Shown here: one piece after another, positions 44,132 to 53,193 of the stretch
How the letters are laid out: every line of letters begins with the position of its first letter
Position numbering within the stretch: position 1 is the stretch's first letter
From: PoT sp049331405
GTDB lineage: Bacteria; Planctomycetota; Planctomycetia; Isosphaerales; Isosphaeraceae
Assembly: GCF_049331405.1 (NCBI RefSeq)
Contig: NZ_CP186274.1
Span: 7,688,001 to 7,752,000, forward strand
Direction of reading: 5' to 3'
Length of the DNA: 64,000 nt
Notes under the pieces: model-generated
Told to the model about the DNA's origin: nothing
Seen by the model: only the letters and a program-made list of their open reading frames with translations
Database searches by the model: none
Translations under genes and position numbers: made by a program

Positions 44132-45526
44132 ATGCTTGGCGTGAACCTCGCCGTGTTCGTACTCGTCGGACAGTTGTCCGTCTCCCCGCCATCCAGTGAC
44201 GTAACTTCCCTCATCAATCAACTCGGTTCGGGACGCTTCGTCGAGCGACAGTCGGCGGCGAACTCGCTCGAGCGCTATGGCAAGCAGGCCCTCCCGGCCC
44301 TCAAGACCGCGCGGAACTCGAAGGATCCCGAGGTCCGGACTCGCGCCCTGTCGCTCATCACAAAGATCGAAGGGGCGCTGCTGACGCAGCCGTCCCTGGT
44401 CCGACTCGACTACCAGGATCGGCCGCTCGTCGACGTCATCGAGCACGTCGGCAACCAGGCGGGGGTTCGACTGGTCCTTTATCCCGAGCAGGCTCCGGGG
44501 ATCGAAGAGAAACGCATCACGCTCCGAGAGGCGCCCCCTTTGCCATTCTGGAAGGCCCTCGATCGACTTTGCGACACGGCTCAACTCCAATACAACTTCG
44601 TCGGCATTCATTCGAACGGAAATTCGCGAGAGCCCGTCTTCCCGCTCTTTCTGAACGGCAACCGGCCCACCGGGCCGATGTCGGATGACGGCCCTTTCCG
44701 GGTTAGCCTGATCAGCCTCCACTACGAGCGTGATGTTTCGTTCACAGCTGGGAACGCGAATCAAGCAATTCCCCGCGTCAGGAACGATCAGGCGCGTGCG
44801 GTGGCCCCTCCGGCCGACGCACGTCCCCAGTATGCGCTGAACGAACAGTTCTTCGCCCAGCTCCAGGTGGCGGCAGAGCCTCGCCTTTCGGTCAGTCAGA
44901 GCGCCCCCATCCGGATCCTGGAAGCGATCGACGATCAGGGGCAGTCGCTCCTGCCCGCCGAAGCCAGGGACAATGTCATCCAGCGGTATTCTGGCTTTTT
45001 CGGCCTGTCGCCGGCCGCGACGATCCACGTCCAGGCGACGCTCCAGCGCCCCGAAAATCCGGGGAGATCGATCCGACGTCTCCGGGGCGTGCTGCCGGTC
45101 GTCGTGGCCAGTCGAAGGCCCGATCCCCTAGTGATTCCGCTCCAGAACGCGACGGGCAAGTCCTACGGCAACGAGGAGGTCTCGCTGACCGTCCTGGACG
45201 TGAAGATGAACCCGAACTCACGCCAGACGAGTATCGAGCTCTCGCTCCGCTCCTCCGAGTCCCGGGTCTCGGGACCGACGGGCGTCGAGAACCCGGGCGA
45301 TGAACTTATCACGCAACGGATGCCGTCAAACCAGCAGCAGATTGAGGTTCTCGACAGCCAGGGCCGTTCGATCCCCTGGTATCACTCAAATGATGCCGAG
45401 GGGGCCAAAATGACCCTGACCCTCATCCCTCATGAGCAAGGTGCCCCGAGCGAGATTCGCTACTTCTCGATGTCGAAGGCGGCCACGGAGGTCCACTTCG
45501 TCTTCGAGAACATCCCCCTGCCCTGA
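44132..45526 (+). CDS. Exported protein with HEAT-like N-terminal repeat, unknown function
   Basis: A 464-residue protein with a short signal peptide (LGVNLAVFVLVGQLSVS). Residues about 25-80 look like HEAT or armadillo-type helices (LINQLGSGRFVERQSAANSLERYGKQALPAL). The next part (residues 88-160, LVDVIEHVGNQAGVRLVLYP and REAPPLPFWKALDRLCDTA) resembles the short N-terminal domains of secretins and TonB-dependent proteins. The remaining 300 residues are predicted beta-rich without a name. I chose ATG 44132 rather than 44126 because GAGGAG ends 6 bases before it. The planctomycete-style architecture suggests an envelope or periplasmic protein. Function unknown. Confidence 0.7.
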   Translation: MLGVNLAVFVLVGQLSVSPPSSDVTSLINQLGSGRFVERQSAANSLERYGKQALPALKTARNSKDPEVRTRALSLITKIEGALLTQPSLVRLDYQDRPLVDVIEHVGNQAGVRLVLYPEQAPGIEEKRITLREAPPLPFWKALDRLCDTAQLQYNFVGIHSNGNSREPVFPLFLNGNRPTGPMSDDGPFRVSLISLHYERDVSFTAGNANQAIPRVRNDQARAVAPPADARPQYALNEQFFAQLQVAAEPRLSVSQSAPIRILEAIDDQGQSLLPAEARDNVIQRYSGFFGLSPAATIHVQATLQRPENPGRSIRRLRGVLPVVVASRRPDPLVIPLQNATGKSYGNEEVSLTVLDVKMNPNSRQTSIELSLRSSESRVSGPTGVENPGDELITQRMPSNQQQIEVLDSQGRSIPWYHSNDAEGAKMTLTLIPHEQGAPSEIRYFSMSKAATEVHFVFENIPLP

Positions 45527-45534
45527 TCTCGGCC

Positions 45535-46680
45535 TCACTCGATGAGTACGAGGTTGTCGCGATGGATGACCTCGTCGTACTGCGACGAGCCGAGTGCTTC
45601 GCGGACCTGATCCTTGCGGAGGCCTCGGATTTGCCTCGCGTCATTCGTGGCGTAGTTGCTGAGGCCACGCGCGAACTCGATCCCCTCGACGTCGCGGACG
45701 CCCACCACATCCCCCTTGTCGAACTCTCCCACGACGTCGACGATGCCGATCGCCAGGAGGCTCGTGGGGGCCGAGACAAGGGCCTTCCGAGCCCCCGAGT
45801 CGACGATGAAGTGCCCTTTGGGGCGAGCCGTGAGTCCGATCCAACGCTTTCGTGCAGCCTGGGTCTGGCCCTTCGCCAGGAAGAGTGTCCCGACCGGTTC
45901 CCCCGAAATAATCCGCGTGAGGGGATTGGCCTTCGTCCCCGAGGCGATGATGACTGATCCCCCCGCTTGCGTAACGAGCCTCACGGCCTGGAGCTTACTC
46001 CGCATCCCGCCGGTCCCGAGGGCACTCCGGCTGTTACCCGCCAGTCCGAAGACGTCCTCGTCGAGGTTGGCGACGAGGGGGATGGATTCGCCGGTGATGG
46101 CCCCGGTGCCGGGGTCCGAGTGGTAGAGACCGTCCACCACGCTCAAGACCACGAGCAAGGGGGCTTGGAGGAGGTTCGTGACCATCGCTGCGAGGCGGTC
46201 GTTGTCGCCGAACTTGATCTCGGCGACGCTGATCGTGTCGTTCTCGTTGATGATCGGGACGGCATCCCATTCGAAGAGGGCCGTAAGGGTGTTCCGCATG
46301 TTGAGGTAGCGAGCACGGCCGTCGAAGTCCTCGTGCGTGAGCAGGAGCTGGGCGGCGTGGCGACCGTGGCGTCGAAGCCCTTCGTCATAGGCACGCATCA
46401 GGTAGGCCTGGCCGATGGCAGCCGCGGCCTGAAGTTGCGGCAAGTTATCCGGTCGACGCCCCAGCTGGAGCTGGCCGACGCCTGCCCCGACCGCCCCCGA
46501 ACTCACGAGCGCGACGCGACGCCCGGTCGCCATGACGGCGTTGATTTGGTCGGTCAAATGTTCGATCCGGGCGGGGTCGAGTACGCCGTCGGGGCCGGTC
46601 AATACGCTCGTTCCCACCTTGACGACCCATGTTTTGGCGGACAGTACCACGTCATCGCGGACCAGGTCGCGGGCCAGCAT
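45535..46680 (-). CDS. proB: Glutamate 5-kinase
   Basis: A 381-residue enzyme for the first step of proline synthesis, ATP-dependent phosphorylation of glutamate in the cytosol. The amino-acid kinase domain shows VVKVGTSVLTGPDG, VALVSSGAVGAGVGQL, PIINENDTISVAEIKFGDND and GTGGMRSKLQAVRLVTQAG. A PUA domain occupies roughly the last 100 residues (HFIVDSGARKAL onward), as in E. coli ProB. ATG 46680 (MLARDLVRDD) fits the family's start better than a GTG 16 codons upstream. proA is not in this window. It is divergent from purF. Confidence 0.95.
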   Translation of the reverse strand: MLARDLVRDDVVLSAKTWVVKVGTSVLTGPDGVLDPARIEHLTDQINAVMATGRRVALVSSGAVGAGVGQLQLGRRPDNLPQLQAAAAIGQAYLMRAYDEGLRRHGRHAAQLLLTHEDFDGRARYLNMRNTLTALFEWDAVPIINENDTISVAEIKFGDNDRLAAMVTNLLQAPLLVVLSVVDGLYHSDPGTGAITGESIPLVANLDEDVFGLAGNSRSALGTGGMRSKLQAVRLVTQAGGSVIIASGTKANPLTRIISGEPVGTLFLAKGQTQAARKRWIGLTARPKGHFIVDSGARKALVSAPTSLLAIGIVDVVGEFDKGDVVGVRDVEGIEFARGLSNYATNDARQIRGLRKDQVREALGSSQYDEVIHRDNLVLIE

Positions 46681-47017
46681 GTTTCGTCGTCTCTCAGCTT
46701 CTGTTGATTTGTTGGGACGAGTTCCCACGGATCATTGTGGGGAGACCGCCTACGCCGTCCTTTAATCGAACTCGTCCCTGGGTAAGGATTTCCATTCCAA
46801 ACTCGTTCGACAAAACGTCGCCCGAGAGGTCGGCGGCCGGGTTGCGTTCGTCGCTATGAAGGTTGTCGGTAGAAGTAACCGACATTATAATGTCAACTCA
46901 CAAACGGCCCTAGAGCAACCGCATGGCTGTCGGGGCGGGCCGTCTTCCCTTTCCCTCAAGTTGCGTCCCCAATCCCAAAGGCGGGAAGGGACAGGCCAAC
47001 GGGGTAATTCCAGGCTC
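46681..47017 (+). other. proB-purF divergent region
   Basis: About 340 bases that hold the purF promoter and its palindromes (46863-46894) and the proB upstream region. The part after 46895 is a 120-base purF leader. No gene is supported: the open frame that extends purF back to 46856 crosses the promoter. Confidence 0.55.
46863..46894 (+). promoter_or_regulatory. purF promoter with overlapping palindromes
   Basis: TTGTCG, 17 bases, then a perfect TATAAT (46886-46891). Two inverted repeats overlap it: GTCGGT-N7-ACCGAC (46865-46883) in the spacer and the perfect 14-bp palindrome GACATTATAATGTC (46881-46894) centred on the -10 box. This is the layout of an operator that blocks polymerase. Confidence 0.7.
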
Positions 47018-48610
47018 ATGGGCGAATTGATCCACGAGTGCGGTGTGGCAGCCGTCTACCACGCCGCAGGGCAGCCTGTTTCCGCGCTCGTACCCATATC
47101 GGGTCAAATCAACAGCGTCGCGCGAATGATCCCGCGCATGCTCTTGGACATGCAGAACCGGGGGCAGCTTGCCGCCGGTATGACTAGCTTCCACCCCGAT
47201 CGCAAGGCCCTCCTCAGGACGCACAAGGAACTCGGCACCGTCGCCGAAGCTTTCCGGCTCAATCACAAGTCCGAGTTCGAGTCGATCATCCTCGAACACG
47301 AAGGCCCGGCCGCGATCGGCCACGTGCGCTACGCCACCTGCGGCGGCGCCGACCGAAGCTATGCCCAGCCTTTCGAGCGTGAACACGGCCGCAAGGCTAA
47401 GTGGTTCTCGTTCGCCTTCAACGGCCAGATCACGAATTATCAGGAGCTCAAGCAGGAGTTGCTCGAGCAGGGAGACTATCACCTGAAGCGTGATACTGAT
47501 ACCGAAATTCTGATGCATCTGATCAGCCACGAGCTCCAAGGGGAGAATAGCAACTCGCCCGACTGGGTCGGCTTGTTCAATCGGCTCTCCGACCGACTCG
47601 ACGGCGCCTACAACATCGTGCTTCTCTCAGCCGTCGGCGATCTCGTCGTTGCTCGTGATCCGCTCGGCTTCCGGCCGCTTTGCATCGCGGAAAACGGTCC
47701 CCTGTTCGCAGCCGCGAGCGAAAGTTCCCCCCTCTCCAATCTTGGTTTCAAGGACGTCCAGTCGCTCGATCCGGGAACGCTCGTCATCGCGAACAAGGAA
47801 GGTGTACGAATCGAACGATTCGCGGCATCTCCTCGGCGGGCTCACTGCTTCTTCGAGTGGATCTACTTCGCCAATGTGGCCAGCACCCTGGACGACCGCT
47901 CGGTCTACCTGAGTCGCGCGTCGCTCGGCGAAGAACTCGCCCGCCTCGAGGATGTACCGCTCGACGCCGACACGATCGTCGTCCCCGTGCCCGATACGGC
48001 GAAGGCGGCGGCGGATGCCATGGCCTTCTCGCTGGGCGTTCGCTCGGTTGAAGGTTTGATGCGGAATCGTTATGTCGGGCGGACCTTCATCGAAGGTAAC
48101 GCTGACCGCGCGGCGAAGGCCCGACTCAAGTACACGCCGCTGCCCGAGGTCCTGGCGGGGAAGCGAGTCCTCTTGGTCGAGGACAGTATCGTTCGTTCCA
48201 CCACGATGCGGGCCCTCGTGCACGAGATACGCGACCGTGGCGGTGCGCGTGAGATCCACCTGCGGGTCGCCTGCCCGCCGATCATCGCACCTTGCTTCTA
48301 CGGAATCGACATGTCGCGCAGGTCAGAGCTGTTCGCGTCCAAGTACGTGGACCCGACCACCGGCTTCGTTTCCGAGGAGGCTCAGGCGGAGATGGCGAAG
48401 GAGCTTGGGGCGGATAGCCTCCGCTATCTCCCGGTCGATGCCATCGCTCGCTCGGTTTCGCTCGCCCCGGAACACCTCTGCCGTGCCTGCATCACGGGGA
48501 ATTACCCGAGTGCGGCCGGTGAGCGGCTCTATCAGCTCGACGCCGACGAGTCGCAGCACGCCAATGGTTCGGGCGGCGTTCGTGCCTACGAGATGGTACG
48601 GTCGAGTTGA
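47018..48610 (+). CDS. purF: Amidophosphoribosyltransferase
   Basis: A 530-residue enzyme that makes 5-phosphoribosylamine from PRPP and glutamine, the first step of purine synthesis. The class-II glutaminase domain starts MGELIHECGVAAVYHA, with C8 as the likely catalytic cysteine after removal of a short propeptide, as in the Bacillus-type enzyme. PRPP binding is at LLVEDSIVRSTTMRALV, and CYS-rich ends (RVACPPIIAPCFYGIDM and EHLCRACITGNYP) fit a [4Fe-4S] cluster. The start is the ATG at 47018, since a longer frame begins before the promoter. Sequence identity to PurF is clear, although the N-terminal insertions differ from E. coli. A hairpin follows 55 bases after the stop. Confidence 0.9.
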   Translation: MGELIHECGVAAVYHAAGQPVSALVPISGQINSVARMIPRMLLDMQNRGQLAAGMTSFHPDRKALLRTHKELGTVAEAFRLNHKSEFESIILEHEGPAAIGHVRYATCGGADRSYAQPFEREHGRKAKWFSFAFNGQITNYQELKQELLEQGDYHLKRDTDTEILMHLISHELQGENSNSPDWVGLFNRLSDRLDGAYNIVLLSAVGDLVVARDPLGFRPLCIAENGPLFAAASESSPLSNLGFKDVQSLDPGTLVIANKEGVRIERFAASPRRAHCFFEWIYFANVASTLDDRSVYLSRASLGEELARLEDVPLDADTIVVPVPDTAKAAADAMAFSLGVRSVEGLMRNRYVGRTFIEGNADRAAKARLKYTPLPEVLAGKRVLLVEDSIVRSTTMRALVHEIRDRGGAREIHLRVACPPIIAPCFYGIDMSRRSELFASKYVDPTTGFVSEEAQAEMAKELGADSLRYLPVDAIARSVSLAPEHLCRACITGNYPSAAGERLYQLDADESQHANGSGGVRAYEMVRSS

Positions 48611-48665
48611 GTTTGCTCGATCGACATCACTGCATTTTCATTTGAAGGCGGGCATCCACTCGTTT

Positions 48666-48706
48666 CACGCGAGTCAGGAAACGTTCTTCGTTTCCTGACT
48701 CGCGTG
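48666..48706. terminator. Long hairpin shared by purF and the clc gene
   Basis: CACGCGAGTCAGGAAACG pairs perfectly (18 bp) with its complement around the loop TTCTT. It lies after purF and contains the last codons and the stop codon of the convergent chloride-channel gene. No T tract. Confidence 0.75.
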
Positions 48707-50602
48707 TGAAGGATTGTCCGCCTCGTTCTTTTGTTTCAGCTCTTTGATCGAGCGAGAGTAAGCTCCGACGACTTCCCGGCGGTCGAGCAGCCCGATCAGT
48801 CGAGTTGGGTCATTTTCGGCCACGACGGGAATCTGATCGACGTTTAACTCGGTCAATCGTTGCAGCGCCGTATGGAGATCATCTCGGGGCGTTACGGTAA
48901 CGGCCGGGCTGGTCATGAGGTCCGAGGCGATCACGAGCATCCCCACTTCGGAACCGAGCAGGGCGAGCCTCACATCGCGCAGGCTGAAGATTCCCACAAG
49001 CCGACTCTCGCGGTCGACGACCGGGAAAAGCATCTCGGTTGATTGTGCTACGGTGTTGATCACCTCGGAGAATGGAGTCTCCTGGAGCACAACTTGAAGC
49101 CTCTCTGTTCGAATCGGGACCTGGGAGACCTGGAGCCGTTCGAGCACGTCGACTACGAAGTCGCCCTGATGCGCCGGGCTTTCCAGTGGGCTTGGCACCT
49201 GCTCCTCGTAGAGGGTCCAGTTCCTCGAGAGCCCGAGATTGAGGCCGCAGACCAGCATCAACGGGACGAGCAGGCTGTAAGACCCAGTCATCTCACAGAC
49301 CATGACGATCGATGTCAGGGGTGCCTTGGCAACACCCGCGAAGAAGCCCCCCATCCCCACCAGCGCGAAGGCCGCGGGGTCGATGGACGACGACGGGAAG
49401 ACGAGCTTGAGAAACTGACCGACCGCTCCTCCCAGCATCCCCCCGATAAAGACGGACGGGCCGAAGACGCCGCCGCTACCTCCCGAGCTGATCGTCAGGC
49501 CCGTGGCGACGATCTTGAGGATTGCCAGCATGAAGAGTGTCAACATACCCATCTGCGGGCCCGTGAAATGTTCCACCCCATCGGGGTTGAGCTGAGGCGG
49601 GATGCCGATCGCTCCCCATTGCACCCAGCCATAGCCGCCCGTCATCAACTCGGGAAAGACGAGCGCCATCAGTCCCAGCATCAGACCACCCAGCGCGGGC
49701 TTCAGACTTCTAGGGATGGGGATCGGCTTGAAGACGTAATCCCGCATCCCATAGAAGATCCGGACATAGAGCCAGCCCACGCACGCGCAGGCTAGAGCCA
49801 GGAGCGCGAACGCGGGGAGGTCGAGTAGCCCTTTGAAGGTGAAGTCCGGCACCAGGAAGATCGGCCGCGGGGTGATGAAGAGGGCGAACGTCGAATAGGC
49901 GATGATCGAGGCCGAGAGACACGGCAGGAGCGCGGCCGACTCGATCGCCGTGGTTGAGTACAGGACCTCGACGCCGAACAAGGCACCTCCCAGCGGCGCG
50001 CGGAATATAGCCCCGACGCCGCCGGCAGCTCCCGTCAGAATCAGTATTCGCCGTTCGGACGGCGAGAGCCGGAAGAATCGCGCCAGGACAGAGCCGAACC
50101 CGGCCCCGATCTGAGCGATCGGTCCCTCCTGCCCCGCCGAGCCTCCGGTGCCGATAGTCACGATCGACGTGATTCCCTTGATGAGTGGAATCCGTCCGCG
50201 TATCAAGCCGGCACCTCGGTGAAACGACCTGATCAAAGCGTCCGTCCCATGCCCTTCGGCTTCGGGAGCGAGTGAGAATACGATCAGGCCGGAAACGAGG
50301 CCGCCGAGCGTCGGGATCAGGATCGTGAGCCACCAGGGTGAGGGGTAGGTGATGGCGTGCGGTGTCCCCTCACCCGTAGGGGGGAGGTGGAAGTGGAGGA
50401 GATCCCCCAGCACGTGATCCATGAATAGATTGAGGAGGAGGAAGAAGGCCGTGGCACCGAGTCCCGCGACGACCCCAACGATCGGGCTGCAGATTGCCAC
50501 TCGACCTGCGCCGGGCGTCGAGAGTTGTGTGACGAGCCTGTTGCAGTAACGACCGAGCCGATCGCGTGTGGTCAGAGGTCGGGGCGCGAGCGGTTCAGCC
50601 AT
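48674..50602 (-). CDS. ClC-family chloride channel/antiporter with CBS domains
   Basis: A 642-residue membrane protein of the ClC family, moving chloride through the inner membrane, either as channel or as chloride/proton exchanger. The selectivity region GTGGSAGQEGPIAQIGAG carries the gating glutamate in GQEGP. The later motifs GGSGGVFGPSVFIGGMLGG and FFAGVAKAPLTSIVMVCEMTG are also typical. Residues about 520-620 form two CBS domains (VVDRESRLVGIFSLRDV and VTPRDDLHTALQRL), which bind adenine nucleotides. The C-terminal tail is Lys/Glu-rich. ATG 50602 is preceded by GAGGGA at 4 bases. Its stop lies inside a terminator hairpin. Confidence 0.9.
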   Translation of the reverse strand: MAEPLAPRPLTTRDRLGRYCNRLVTQLSTPGAGRVAICSPIVGVVAGLGATAFFLLLNLFMDHVLGDLLHFHLPPTGEGTPHAITYPSPWWLTILIPTLGGLVSGLIVFSLAPEAEGHGTDALIRSFHRGAGLIRGRIPLIKGITSIVTIGTGGSAGQEGPIAQIGAGFGSVLARFFRLSPSERRILILTGAAGGVGAIFRAPLGGALFGVEVLYSTTAIESAALLPCLSASIIAYSTFALFITPRPIFLVPDFTFKGLLDLPAFALLALACACVGWLYVRIFYGMRDYVFKPIPIPRSLKPALGGLMLGLMALVFPELMTGGYGWVQWGAIGIPPQLNPDGVEHFTGPQMGMLTLFMLAILKIVATGLTISSGGSGGVFGPSVFIGGMLGGAVGQFLKLVFPSSSIDPAAFALVGMGGFFAGVAKAPLTSIVMVCEMTGSYSLLVPLMLVCGLNLGLSRNWTLYEEQVPSPLESPAHQGDFVVDVLERLQVSQVPIRTERLQVVLQETPFSEVINTVAQSTEMLFPVVDRESRLVGIFSLRDVRLALLGSEVGMLVIASDLMTSPAVTVTPRDDLHTALQRLTELNVDQIPVVAENDPTRLIGLLDRREVVGAYSRSIKELKQKNEADNPSHASQETKNVS

Positions 50603-50615
50603 CAGTTCCCTCGGT

Positions 50616-51305
50616 TCAAGTACGTTGGTAATGAGTGCGATAGATCGGCCGCCCCTCGATGCGGTACTTCCGTTCGAAGTTCGTGAGGTAGTCGTGGTCG
50701 TGCTCAGGTGCCTTGGGCTCTTCCATGGGCACCTCCTCGAAGAGCGGGCGCGTCGCCATCAGCGAACGCATGACGCCGAAATACTCCTCCACGTCGGTCG
50801 CGATCCACAAGTCCCCACCCGGGATGAGCGTGCGCTCGATGTCGTTGACGAGCGGCTCGCCAAAGACCCGCCGCTTCTTGTGGCGCTTCTTCCACCAGGG
50901 GTCGGGGAAGTAGACGTGGACCGCGTGCAGGCTCGCGGTCGGGACCTGCCGGGCCATGAAGAGTAGCGCATCGGCCGAGAGCATTCGGACGTTCGCCAAC
51001 TCGCGTTTGGCGATCTTCTCCGCCCCCTTTAGCGCAAACTTCCGAGCAAGCTCGATCCCGAAGTAATTTCGGGCAGGATTCGCCGTGGCCGCGTTGATGA
51101 GGAAAAGGCCCTTGCCCGAGCCAATCTCCACCTCGACGGGATTCTCGTTGTGAAAGACTTTCGACCACGTCACGGGACCAGGCAACTGATCCCGCTCGAC
51201 CCAGTAGGGATGTAGGTCGGGGCGTGGGCGGGGTTTGGAGACTGGAACGATCGGCGAGGGCGATTCGTCGACGGATCCCGGAAGGGACTCGGAATCCTGG
51301 CTCAT
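50616..51305 (-). CDS. trmB: tRNA (guanine-N7-)-methyltransferase
   Basis: A 229-residue SAM-dependent enzyme that methylates G46 in the variable loop of tRNA. The SAM site reads VEIGSGKGLFLINAA, followed by YFGIELARKFALK and the family signature VYFPDPWWKKRHKKRRVF. The first 35 residues are Pro/Ser-rich and not part of the domain. It starts about 80 bases from the end of the next gene on the same strand, so co-transcription with the FabZ-like gene upstream is possible, and the chloride-channel gene begins only 13 bases downstream of its stop. Confidence 0.9.
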   Translation of the reverse strand: MSQDSESLPGSVDESPSPIVPVSKPRPRPDLHPYWVERDQLPGPVTWSKVFHNENPVEVEIGSGKGLFLINAATANPARNYFGIELARKFALKGAEKIAKRELANVRMLSADALLFMARQVPTASLHAVHVYFPDPWWKKRHKKRRVFGEPLVNDIERTLIPGGDLWIATDVEEYFGVMRSLMATRPLFEEVPMEEPKAPEHDHDYLTNFERKYRIEGRPIYRTHYQRT

Positions 51306-51383
51306 GACCTACAACCTCGAACGGGACAGGGGCACATCATCCGTGGGAGACTTTCGAGCGTGAAAACCGGATGGCAGGTCGGC

Positions 51384-51875
51384 TCACTCATCCCGATTCG
51401 TCAGGGGCACGCCGATGATCTTCCCGTGATAGACCATGTTCGTCTCGACGAAGCCTTGTGTCTCGAAAATCGTTTGCCTGCGGTGCACGCGCTTGGCCTG
51501 AGAGACGAGGATAAGCCGGTCACCAGGGCGGACTTGTCCTCGGAACCGGACGTCCTCGAGGCCGCCGAAACCGATGAATCCACTCTCGATCAGCTTGATC
51601 GCGTGACAATAGTAGCTAGAAAGCTGCGCGGCGGCCTCGCAGATGATCACGCCCGGCATGAGCGGATAGTCGGGCATATGCCCGCGGACCCAGAACTCGT
51701 CTGGCCCGATGTCTTTGTAACCGATGATCAGATGTCGCTCCGGATCCATCGCGATGATGGCCGTGAGCTGCTCCATTTCGAAACGCTGTGGGTTGCCCTG
51801 ACGAATCCCTTCCCGATCGACCAGGATCCGGGAGGTGTCAATCGTCGCGGGATCGACCAGGGCCACTGGCGGCAT
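51384..51875 (-). CDS. FabZ-like 3-hydroxyacyl-[ACP] dehydratase
   Basis: A 163-residue hot-dog fold protein related to FabZ, which removes water from 3-hydroxyacyl-ACP in fatty-acid synthesis. The catalytic His and Pro-rich loop read GHMPDYPLMPGVIICEAAAQ, and the catalytic Glu follows in CEAAAQ. The substrate segment RFRGQVRPGDRLIL is also typical. Start at ATG 51875 has AAGGA 9 bases upstream; the longer frame to 52067 is not similar to the family. Planctomycetes often carry several FabZ copies, so involvement in fatty-acid or lipid A-type synthesis is not settled. Confidence 0.8.
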   Translation of the reverse strand: MPPVALVDPATIDTSRILVDREGIRQGNPQRFEMEQLTAIIAMDPERHLIIGYKDIGPDEFWVRGHMPDYPLMPGVIICEAAAQLSSYYCHAIKLIESGFIGFGGLEDVRFRGQVRPGDRLILVSQAKRVHRRQTIFETQGFVETNMVYHGKIIGVPLTNRDE

Positions 51876-52329
51876 TCCAGCAATTCCTTTCCGAGGATTG
51901 ATGAGTACCTCGTCGGGTACTCGCTGCGCAGGAAGGAAGAAGCAAGTCGACAAAAAAACCCGCCGGAGCCGACAAACCAGCCCACGGAGAGTAACCAGGA
52001 CCGACTCCAGATATTGATTATCATGACTTCCCCTCCCCTCTCCGGCAAGGGCTAAGATCCCCAACATCTCACAAAGGGAATGGCTTCATGAGGATAGAGC
52101 CCCGAATGCATCGCCAACTTAGAATAATGATCGTTTATAGGTTCCCAAGGTGAAGCCCGCCGACGACCTGAGCTTGGCCCGATGCCTCGGCGGTGAAATC
52201 ATGGTGCTATTTCCCGACGGGCCATCGCGATGCTGCCCGATTCTTCTGCGTAAACAGGTGGAATCTACAGGTTTGAGGGTACACTACGTTCATGGGTATT
52301 GGGGTGGGTAGACGTTCAAGGCTAATCGG
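51876..52329. other. Non-coding stretch, no gene seen
   Basis: About 450 bases upstream of the FabZ-like gene. A 53-codon open frame (52150-52311, plus strand) exists but lacks a ribosome site and any recognisable motif, so I leave it out. The stretch 52080-52145 is AT-rich and could carry the promoter for the leftward genes. Confidence 0.4.
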
Positions 52330-52805
52330 GTCGATCTCGAGGAAGCGAATGGCGGCACTCGTGCGGTCTTCGTCGGCGACATCAAGTGATGCCTGGTTTG
52401 GCAGGGGGAGTCAGGCGGGCGGATCGTCGTGGATCATTGGGGTAGTCTCTCCTCGTCCGCAAATATGGAACGCCGTCGACAGGCAACTCTCCTACCTATG
52501 TCCGATTTCGCCAAGTATTGCGAAGTGGGCCAATTCCTCATCCGCGTCGGGAACATGCCGCCCGCTGTCAGCCTTGTGAGTCGCAGGTCGGACTTGCTTG
52601 GCCGGGTGAGCGATCTAGGCCATCCGCAGGTTCCAATGGTACTCGACACTGGGCATGCCAATATCTCGTCGGACATCGTAATGGAGACCATCGAAGCCTG
52701 ATCGTTGCTCCCGACGACTCATGTCCATGCCAACAACGGCAGGTAGGATGCCCATCTGTCTCCCCCGAGGGGACCATCGATTGGGTGCGTAGGCGACGTG
52801 AACTG
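52330..52805 (+). pseudogene. Decayed sugar phosphate isomerase/epimerase-like TIM-barrel gene
   Basis: Reading through stops and one shift gives a recognisable xylose-isomerase-like TIM barrel (AP endonuclease 2 family). The segments in order are GNMPPAVSLVSRRSDLLGRV, HPQVPMVLDTGHANISS, THVHANNGR-stop-DAHLSP and EGTIDWV. These match the usual ENxPP, LDTGHA and HVxDNDGxxDxHxxPGEGTIDW sequence of the family. Lesions: TGA at 52387 and 52699, TAG at 52744, a missing C in the C run at 52762-52766, and the ENxPP glutamate replaced by Gly. It is therefore inactive. The 5' limit is uncertain. It lies upstream of the ThDP enzyme gene on the same strand. Confidence 0.65.
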
Positions 52806-53193
52806 GGATCGAAAAGATCATGACGGTCTCGGGATGCTCCAATGGATTCGGAACGTTCACGAACGCCCTCAGAAAGTTGACGACGTACTTCTCGCTCGTC
52901 TCCAAGTGCGTTGCGTGATCGCCAAGGGCTACTTTTGAAATCTCGACCCTCGACGAGATGACCGGTTATTCCGTCGATGCTGACGGTCCTCGAAGTCGAC
53001 TGCGACGGTTCTGCGCCCTGGATGGACTAGGGAATCACGAAGTCACCGAGGCCCTCGGTCGGGGCTAAGTCTCCTTCCTGAATGTTGCCGATGAGGAACG
53101 CGACGAGGGAATTCGCGCGGAGGGCGCGACGGTCCGGTTACGGATCGAGCCTGCAATTCGATCCGGTCGGCACGCCCAGGGAGGGGCGGGAAC
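52806..53193. other. Remnant sequence before the ThDP enzyme gene
   Basis: About 390 bases without a complete gene. A frame around 52935-53068 reads FEISTLDEMTGYSVDADG and ends in a stop; it has no partner and I do not recognise it. The region may be more debris of the decayed gene, and it must also hold the promoter of the following gene, which I could not locate. Confidence 0.4.

Noticed and set aside
46856..47017. Longer start for purF
   Set aside because: The frame begins before the promoter at 46863-46891, and PurF must start near its catalytic cysteine.
52150..52311. A 53-codon plus-strand frame in the decayed region
   Set aside because: No ribosome site, no motif, and it lies in sequence that is otherwise broken.
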